Assembly (NCBI RefSeq): GCF_030272615.1
Contig: NC_081412.1
Coordinates: 543,012,335-543,076,334 of the forward strand
Reading direction: 5' to 3'
DNA length: 64,000 nt
Source of the DNA: Cryptomeria japonica
Lineage: Eukaryota > Streptophyta > Pinopsida > Cupressales > Cupressaceae
This document shows, in pieces, positions 56,751-64,000 of this stretch. A program made the translations under genes and the position numbers. How positions within the stretch are numbered: the stretch's first letter is position 1; the number at the start of each line of letters is the position of its first letter. Under the pieces are notes generated by a model that worked only from the letters and a program-made list of their open reading frames with translations, did not search any database and was not told the DNA's origin.

Positions 56751-58152
56751 GACATTAGAATCAACAATATGTGCAATGCCATGAAATATATATCAATTCT
56801 ATTCTTATCACTTTGAATCATGCATTTAAGGCCTTCAATTAATGGAAGAGCTTCACTATTAGGGTATTCTTGGGACATCCATTATTGAAAGTTATAAAAT
56901 TGATTATCCAATGTCGAAAGTTGATCTATAGAAACCCTAGCTAAAGCTTCTTCTTCATCATGGGCTTCATCAATGGGTTGAATAGGGACATGATTAGGAT
57001 GGGAAGAATTAGCGTGATCCTCATTAAAGAACTCACCCAAATTAGTTTCCATCTCATCAGTAATTAAACCTTGGGAAGCCTTAATTCTAATGCTTCATCT
57101 AATGAGAATAGGATAGGTAGGAATAATAGTGGTAAAACTCATGCACTAGAGGGAAAATTTGAATTTTAAGTTTTGGAACAAAGCTTACAAATTGAGTAAT
57201 GCAAAATTTAAGAAAATAATGATTACACAATTTGAACTTTGTTGGAGGAAGAGGATCACACAATTTCCAAAAATGAAAGGAAATTGGAATTTTAAAATTA
57301 GGGCCAAGGTAATACCACTTAATTTAAAAATTAGAATTTTTAAAATCAGGGCAGACTATAATTAACCTCTTAATTTTAAAAAAATTCTTGAAATTTGAAA
57401 TATTGAATTTTGGAGGTATTTCCGATTCTAGAGGGATCAAAAATTGACAAAATCAGCCAATCTTCTGGATTTAGGCTATTAAATACAGTCATAACAATCT
57501 CCCAAAATATTGGGAAAAAGCCAAGGACCGTGGTGGGAACGCACATGGTCCGACCAACTTTTTTTGAAAATTTCAGGGATGAATATTATGATGATTTCAA
57601 AGCTAACCCCAAAAAAATGATGAATTTTACAATCTTTAGATGGGCGAAATGAAGGCGCAAATGCAAAAATAGGACCCTATTAGAGTTTTGAAGAAAAAGA
57701 GGAATTGAATTTCAATTTTGGAAAAAGGTCAAACCTAATGGATAGGGACACCTTAGAAAATGTTTAGAAATCTGAATGTGAATGAAATTGATTTTAAATT
57801 TGCACAAAATCCAATTAAATTTAAAAATTAGGGTTTTATGACCTAACCACTAAATTTTGAAATTTCAATCTTGGGAAAAAGGAGGGAAACTAAAAATTTG
57901 AATTGTAGGAATGAAGACAAGTCTAAGAACAATCAGAAATCTGAAAATTAAATGGAAATCCAATTTTTGCATAAGTTCAAGATGATTTTTGAAAATTAGG
58001 GTCTTAACAAGTAACCTCTTAATTTTGTAAATTTTATTTGCAAATTGAACAAGAACAATGAGGAAATTGAATTTGACAAACAAAACAATTTTCAAATCTA
58101 AGATAACCACAAGCAATTTTTACAAATCACAAGTTCAATTTTAATTTTAAAT
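56751..58152. other. Gypsy 5' leader
   Basis: About 1.4 kb between the 5' LTR and Gag. It contains no recognised gene. It carries an extra copy of the inverted motif GGACCGTGGTGGGAACGCAC...GGTCC at 57525-57551, otherwise found in the LTRs. No confident primer-binding site was seen. Confidence 0.45.
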
Positions 58153-58763
58153 ATGGTGAAATGTGAATGAGAGATTAAGAGGAAAACTACCCTTTCCCTC
58201 CAAGGAGAGATGAGAGTTTCACTATAGATTTCCCTTCAAATACTTTTCACTTGATTACATTGGAAGAGGAGAGGAGAATTCACAAGATTCAACCTTCAAA
58301 GATGAAGATATAATTCTGAGTGAAATGGGAATTATAAGCTAATCCCCTCTTCCTATTTGAAATGGAAAGGAATTGATTAAATTATGTACTACAAAAGTGA
58401 CAAAGAACTTATTATAACTTGAGATTGGAATATGGGATGAAGTTGTACACCTAGATCTAGTAGTAATATGTCGAGATGAAGTCACCCTGTGAATTTGAGG
58501 AAAAGTTCCCTAGACCATGGCGGGAATATACACGGTCCTCCAAAAAATATGCAAAATGGAAAAAGTTTTCCCGCCTCTACAAATGGATCTTGAATCCGAA
58601 AGTACAACTGCACACCTGCAACCTACACACATAAAAGAGAGGAAAATGGGTTGGGATTGGGTGTTGAGCAATCTTTGGTCTCCAATTAGGCTAGAGGATT
58701 CAATCTCATGTGCGTGAGGACCTTAATGCAATAAAAAATTGCTAGGGTCGCAATTTTATGACA
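58153..58763 (-). repeat. 5' LTR of the Gypsy element, internally deleted
   Basis: About 611 bp. Compared with 50575-51772 it lacks roughly 590 bp between 'gggttgggattggg' and 'ctccaattaggctagagg'. The outer end TGTCATAAAATTGCGACCC is followed by CTATA. Confidence 0.7.
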
Positions 58764-58768
58764 CTATA

Positions 58769-61681
58769 GTTCCTAAAGATTAGGAATAGGTATTGGCTTT
58801 CCTATTTTTTAAAAATACATGCTTATTTATCTGTATATTTAATTTGTTTATAATATTTTCATATATCTTTCATATAGAACATTGAGAATTAGATTGCTAT
58901 TATTTTGAAGATTATTGCAGATTATTTTTTTGGTGTTGTCTAGAATGCAGACGATTAAGATACTCTACGATCTTAGGAACCTTTCTTCTTATCTTGGTGT
59001 CTTAAAGGGTCATATGGGTATGATATAGGTGATATGGTTTTGATCATATCAATGATTTATGTCGATGGCTAAATCAACACATAAATATCTTTAAATCTAG
59101 TAATGATAAAGCCAATATTTTGTAATGTTGATATGCTTGAGATAATATTGCTCATCTATTATCATGTAAGATAAAAAACATTTTGAATGCAAAAAGAATT
59201 GTTTGCAACATTATTGCATTTGATAATGCAATATTGAAGTAGATGTGATATTTTGATATTTTCTCCTCTTCTAGATATAGTGATAAAGACTAGAGTGAGC
59301 TTGATCTGATTAGTAGTTTGAAAATAGTTCTAGTTTTTGGGGTAGTTTCTAAGCCATATTTTTGCATATGATAACAAATACTGATTGGATAACTTGCCCC
59401 ATGTTTTTAGGATCTTAGCGCCTCCAAGTAACTTGAAAATTTACTATTGTAATTAGGGTGAAAGGAAGATGTTCTACGGCCTATTGGCATCATATATAAA
59501 TATATAAAAGCTTCATACTACCAATATATGAATTATTGGTGAATAATTTTACTTTAAAATTTTTAGTTAATCCCCTTTTATATCACCATCTATCTATCAA
59601 AATGTTAGTAGAACTAGGCCTATAGAGAATCAATGGCAATAATAAATGCATGTCAATTTAAATTTACATTATTCTGAGCAACATTGCCACTTTATTTTTG
59701 CTATCTGTGCTACTCAACAAGTGATATATGTTAGTTGGGCCTAAAAACAATGAGTCAATATTTCATTTCACATTTTATTTGTATCAAATGAGAATCGCGT
59801 GGTATATATTTTCTTCTACAATTTTCTTCTGCTTCTATTACATATTTAGTTATCAAAGACACACTGACAAAAAAAAATTGTTTTCATGATTTAATACTTT
59901 TCAATGTAAGTAAATACCACACTTTTCTCTGAGATTTGATTATGAACATTGTTCGAGTTAGATTCCTATAGTAATAGAAGTACATTTAAGATACTATTTA
60001 TTTTTCCTTTTTCATAGTTAAAGAGATTATAAATGAACTCAATCAAATCAAATGTTAATTATATTTGGTAGTAGGAAGTTTACTAAGTTTAGCAGATACA
60101 AGTATAATAGGCTCTGAGCTTCTATGAGTGACCTCAATAACAAACTGAGTTTTTCTTATGTCTTTTTAACAAAACAAAATAAATGCATAACCATTCTCAC
60201 ACAAGAAGTTGTGCTATTCTTAAAAGTTTGTTGTTAACAAAAACAAAATTACATGACTATTCTTGTACTCCTTGGCAAGAACTTCACTGCTTTGTAGCTC
60301 TTGTTTAACTCTACTAAGGTCTATTTAAAGAAAAAACAAAAATATAAAAGTAGTATTGAAAGAAAAAGAGGAATATTACTATGAGAAAATAAATTTCCAC
60401 ACCAAATATAATTTATTTTAAAAATAAAAAATAAAATAGAAAAGAAATATTGAATGAATAGAGGGATTTTGTAACATCTTCATCAATATTTTTATTTAAA
60501 CAAAGAGAAATGTCCCATATATATTATTATGAAAACATAATAAAATCTACAATATTACAAAACACGCATTACCAATGTGCTATAAAGAAATCCACTAGAG
60601 ATACTCTATAATTTTAGTATAAACCATATAAGTCAAGACCATAAAAAACTGTATTCAAAATAGGGGAATGAGAAAATTCTTGAAAGATCTTTGAGACATA
60701 CCCAAAACTCAGAGAGTCATAAAGGCCCTTATTTCTCAAGGAACCCCTTCTACCCATACCAAAGAAGCATTTGAAAAGTCCTTTTTACCTAGTGCACATT
60801 GTCAACAATTAGGGCACCAAAAGAGAACTATCAAAATGGTTCCTCCATGAACAGAGCAATTATAAAAAAAAAATCCTCCACAAAACCCAAAATTTTGAAA
60901 TGACCATTTTGTAACCAATAGCGCTATTCCACTATATGTTCATGTCTAGTTGGACAAGGAATAGAGGTATGTGTTTGACTAACACCTTCATAGCTTTGTA
61001 AAATTAATTAGACATGAAAAGTATGTGATCATCTATTTCATTCTTGTGGGTAATTAGAGAATTCCTATAGGCCACTAAGCAATCAGTATCCAAACTAGCA
61101 CATAAACTATTGAAGAGGCACTTGATACATAGAGAAGAGTGAACCAAATTTACTAGAAAAATACATACCACCAACCTTACCTCATATAGGGGAAGGAATT
61201 TGGCCAAAGTGGCTTCAATATTATCCATATAAATGATCTAATCCACTATATACCTTCTATGCAAATCCTTATTCATTTCATCAGAATGTAACACATACGA
61301 TAAATCAAAGAGAAATACAAACCCTACTTTATAAATTGAAAATCCCAGTCTCTCTACATGAGCCAAATTCTCATCAATAACTTAAATGAAGTACTCTTCA
61401 AGAAATTGGAAGTTGAATTTAAACACAATTCAAAGGTTACCCTAAAAGGAAAAATGTGGAAGAAGATTAACACAAATTTAGATGTAAACAACAAACTATG
61501 AAAAGTCATCTCCCACATGCGAGGTCTTTGACTGTTGCCATGTATAATTACTTAGATGAGGATTTAATATTTTTCAAACTAACACACATTTTTGATGTAA
61601 AGCTCATTACACATGACCATTCATTCCTTAGAACTAATAGTATTTATAAAACCACCTCATCCTATTCTACATTCTAAATAT
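58769..61681. other. Non-coding AT-rich stretch
   Basis: No supported gene over about 2.9 kb. The minus-strand part 61230-60480 may be the 3' portion of the LINE remnant at 61682, but no tail motif was recognised. Confidence 0.4.
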
Positions 61682-62100
61682 TGTTGTCGATGGCCCAATT
61701 GGCCAATGCATCAACCAAACCGTTTACTCCCTTATAGTAGTGCATGATTTCAAACTCTTGAAATTTATACAACTATAGATTTACTTGTTAGAAGTGATAA
61801 TCAGAAAAATAATTGGTTGAATTTCTCCTAGCCAATATGTTCATTACCACCATTGAGTCCCTTTGATCTAGATTTTATTAATGCCTTTTGTCAATGCTAG
61901 TTGAAGACCCCCCCCAAAAAAATTAGCTGAATTATTCAAACCTTTAGATAAAATTATACAAAATGAGCCCATAATCTACCCTATATCATTATGTAACATA
62001 ACCCATACTTTAGATTTTCCAGATTCCCCTTGAAGCTCCATCAAAATTGAGCTTTATGAAGGATGGAGGATGTAGTTTCCATGAGCTCTACAACCATAGA
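61682..62100 (-). pseudogene. RNase H-like remnant of a LINE
   Basis: The minus strand gives PPSFIKLNFDGASRGIW at the start and HYYKGVNGLVDALANWAIDN at the end, the first and last blocks of plant LINE/RVT_3 RNase H (W..P..g..KLNFDGAs.GNP; H..R..N..aDaLAN.a). Between them the frame is broken, but 'DQRDSMVVMNIL' keeps the 'GDS..vi' spacing. Heavily mutated; no RT upstream. Confidence 0.55.
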
Positions 62101-62577
62101 GTCTTTTTGTTTGAAACAACATATGTAGCTGGATTGGGTGGATGCAAAAACATACTCCAAGATTTCAAAATGAGATTATATCATGAGGAGAAATAATTCT
62201 TAACTGGAATTAAATGAAAGAGATGTGATATTGCTATTTTTGAAATAGCAACCACAATTTTGTGAATCAACTTCTCAATTGGAAATACTTTTTTTGTAGA
62301 AATTATATTACTCCTTTTCATCCCTAATTTCCAAATCAAATTTGAACTAATAAGTAACCAGAGGCAAGATAATGTGGATGGCGAGTGGGGATAAGGTCAA
62401 CACTCAAAGACATTAGGTCTTGGCTAGTAGCACTTGAATTTACTTTACAACCAAGACAACATTTAGATGCAAATGAAAAATTGATAAAAAAACATTATTG
62501 ATATCCTCATATACATTTCCACAAAGAATGCATAAGAAAGATACAATTATAACTAGCCTATCTAGCCTCATAGAAGT
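62101..62577. other. Non-coding stretch
   Basis: No supported feature between the RNase H remnant and the LTR starting at 62578. Confidence 0.4.
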
Positions 62578-63863
62578 TGTAGCGTCGTAAAATTGTGACA
62601 CTTACAATTTTGACTGCATTTGGGTCTTCATGATGGTGGCGCAACGTTGAACCTGAATGGAGACCCCGAAACCTGTTTACGACATCAAAAACTACATCTT
62701 TCTGCACCTTGGCCTGATCCTCCTTGCACCCTGCTGTCCCGGGAGGTGGGACCATGGCGCCCAGTGCCCTGGTCCTACAGGACCATGGCACCTAGCACCC
62801 TGGTCCTTCAAGACCATGGTGCCTAGTGCCCTGGTCCCTCAGGACCATGGTGCCCAGCACCCTGGTCCCTGGCCCTATTTTGGGCCCGGTCTCTTGTTGG
62901 GCATCAAGTCTTCAAGTTTGCAATTTGGAAAATAATGCTCCTAGGTCAGCCTAAGGTCGGAAAAATTAGTCTCCTAACCCTAATTGACAAGTATATAAAC
63001 TACATTTCCCCTCCCACAAAAGGAGGAGAAAAAAACATATGTGTGCAAGAGGCGGAAGCGATAGGCAAACATTCAAACATTCAAGCATTCAAGCATTCCT
63101 TCAAGCAATTGAGCATTCTAGGTCTCCATTCAAGGATAGGTGTTGCATTCAAGACAAGGATTCAACCATTGAAGAGGAGATCACCTACAACATACAACAT
63201 ACAACATCATTACACCTTCACATGTAAGAATACAAACATTCTTACAACAAGGTATCAGTACTTGATTACATTACAAACATTTACATTTACAACATTTACA
63301 TTTCTTGGTTAATTCCAAAACCGGGGTTTGACCTGAAGGCAAACCCCTAATCCCTAACCCCCCAATCGTCCTCTCTTTTCTATGTGTAGGTTGCAGGTAC
63401 GTGACTGTAATTGAAGATCTGGAATCCTTGTGCAGAGACGAACATATCCCCCTTCGTTTCGCGGATTTTTCGGAGGACCGTGTGCACTCCGGGTGCCATC
63501 GTCCCGTCAAATTTCACTCAAACTTGCAGGATAGCATCGTCTCGACATTTTACTGCTAATTTCAGGTCCATAGCTTTATCTCATGTCTCTATCTCCGTCT
63601 ACAAGCAAATCTTTCCTACTTTTACATACACTCCTAGTTCAATCCTTCTATCTACATTCTTTACAAAAGGGGGTATCCTTGCTGTCTCAACCCTTGAAAC
63701 TCATCTAGAATTCAATCTTGCATTGTGTGGGATTAGATCTTGTGAGTTTCAACCCCTCTTTTGAATGTAAAGTCTCTCCTAAGTGAAAACCGTCAATCCT
63801 AGTGACCTCCTTTCTCTCTCTTTGGAGTGGGGGAACACCTAGGGTTCGATTTTCCACTTTACA
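62578..63863 (+). repeat. 5' LTR of a second Gypsy element, related to 50575-58763
   Basis: Starts TGTAGCGTCGTAAAATTGTG, parallel to TGTCATAAAATTATGACCCC of the other element, and ends ...GATTTTCCACTTTACA. The middle part (63305-63600) aligns with the reverse complement of about 50870-51115, including 'ctctctttt.tatgtgtaggttg.aggt' and the hairpin GGACCGTG at 63475. The 37-59 bp 'cattcaagcattcaag' words near 63075-63100 also match. Its 3' partner would be to the right of the window. Confidence 0.65.
62750..62873 (+). repeat. 31-bp tandem repeat, four copies, inside the LTR
   Basis: GACCATGG recurs at 62750, 62781, 62812 and 62843, exactly 31 bp apart, with 'g(t/c)cctagcaccctggtcc(t/c)t' between. 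GC-rich compared with the flanks. Confidence 0.9.
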
Positions 63864-63866
63864 TTT

Positions 63867-63884
63867 TGGTGAACCTGACGTGAA
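63867..63884 (+). promoter_or_regulatory. Probable primer-binding site of the second Gypsy element
   Basis: TGGTGAACCTGACGTGAA begins 3 bases after the LTR end; many plant Gypsy elements have TTTGGTGAACCCGACGTG-like sequence at this place. The tRNA was not identified. Confidence 0.5.
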
Positions 63885-64000
63885 CATCCTAATTCTGATT
63901 ATTCATGGTTAGATCTGAAAATTTTTGCTTCCTTAATTACATTTCCATGTTTGATCTTTTGCAAATTTTAGAGGTTAATTGCATAAAAACCCTAAATTTT
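63885..64000 (+). other. Start of the second Gypsy element's leader
   Basis: Non-coding sequence continuing out of the window; the internal region lies beyond the right edge. Confidence 0.5.

Larger units (their letters stand above)
50575..58763 (-). mobile_element. Ty3/Gypsy element with gag and protease but no pol
   Basis: Homologous LTRs lie at 50575-51772 and 58153-58763, both flanked on the outside by CTATA (50570-50574 and 58764-58768). The minus-strand interior has a Gypsy Gag, zinc knuckle, protease-like segment and a proline-rich frame. From there to the 3' LTR (53880 to 51773) nothing resembles RT, RNase H or integrase. The element is therefore non-autonomous, or pol was deleted. 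Its 3' LTR is preceded on the minus strand by an ATTGGGGGCTAAA polypurine-like tract. LTR ends are ...CATTTCACC(CC)AT, not a clean CA. Confidence 0.7.

Noticed and set aside
62657-62935. 92-codon frame with GPW/HGAQ repeats as a gene
   Set aside because: The repeats are the 31-bp LTR tandem array; the frame is incidental.

Overview
The window looks like intergenic DNA from a large plant genome. It is AT-rich and gene-poor and is filled with old LTR retrotransposons nested in one another, plant-type LINE remnants and one large DNA transposon. A gymnosperm-like genome would fit, but nothing in the sequence fixes the species. I see no convincing conserved host gene, tRNA, rRNA or CRISPR array. 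Nearly every reading frame belongs to a decayed mobile element.

Layout. 1-275 is a Ty3/Gypsy scrap. 775-1350 (minus) is an unrecognised intact 191-codon frame. 2355-9021 (plus) is a 5'-truncated LTR element (called S1) with a large unknown frame, split by a minus-strand LINE (about 3778-6966). 9023-11066 holds two more LINE pieces. 13900-26112 is a minus-strand Ty1/Copia element (copia C) broken by two LTR elements: a 2.1 kb element without coding capacity (14597-16704) and an 8.2 kb element S2 (16748-24932). A third LTR element (26118-28775) lies just beyond, in or beside its leader. 30065-48580 is another Ty1/Copia element (copia D), interrupted by an 11.6 kb DNA transposon (33890-45494) and by a solo LTR (45772-47392). 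50575-58763 is a minus-strand Ty3/Gypsy element with gag and a degenerate protease but no visible pol. 61682-62100 is an RNase H remnant. 62578-64000 is the 5' LTR and primer-binding region of a related Gypsy element that leaves the window.

Two systems deserve attention. (1) S2 has paired 1,217-bp LTRs, a perfect ACCCC target duplication, a tRNA-iMet primer site and polypurine tracts. Between the LTRs it carries only a coiled-coil Gag with five zinc knuckles and a roughly 1,120-codon second frame with its own promoter-like upstream region; protease, integrase and reverse transcriptase are absent. S1 carries a diverged relative of the same frame and the same double polypurine-tract layout. They look like members of a non-autonomous, Sirevirus-like family that must borrow polymerase functions. 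(2) The DNA transposon has imperfect terminal inverted repeats, clustered GGTTCGAGCGAA subterminal motifs, an array of 131-bp palindromic units in a 262-bp higher-order pattern, a spliced minus-strand transposase-like gene (motifs DFAENYS, SDGCAAQ, GHGKGxxDG, SCFCSKC) and a plus-strand companion gene of unknown function. Its removal restores the Copia reading frame.

The insertion order can be read from the nesting: Copia elements are the oldest layer, and the LTR elements, LINE, DNA transposon and solo LTR landed in them later. All calls were made by eye from the sequence and translations; no database or alignment program was used.
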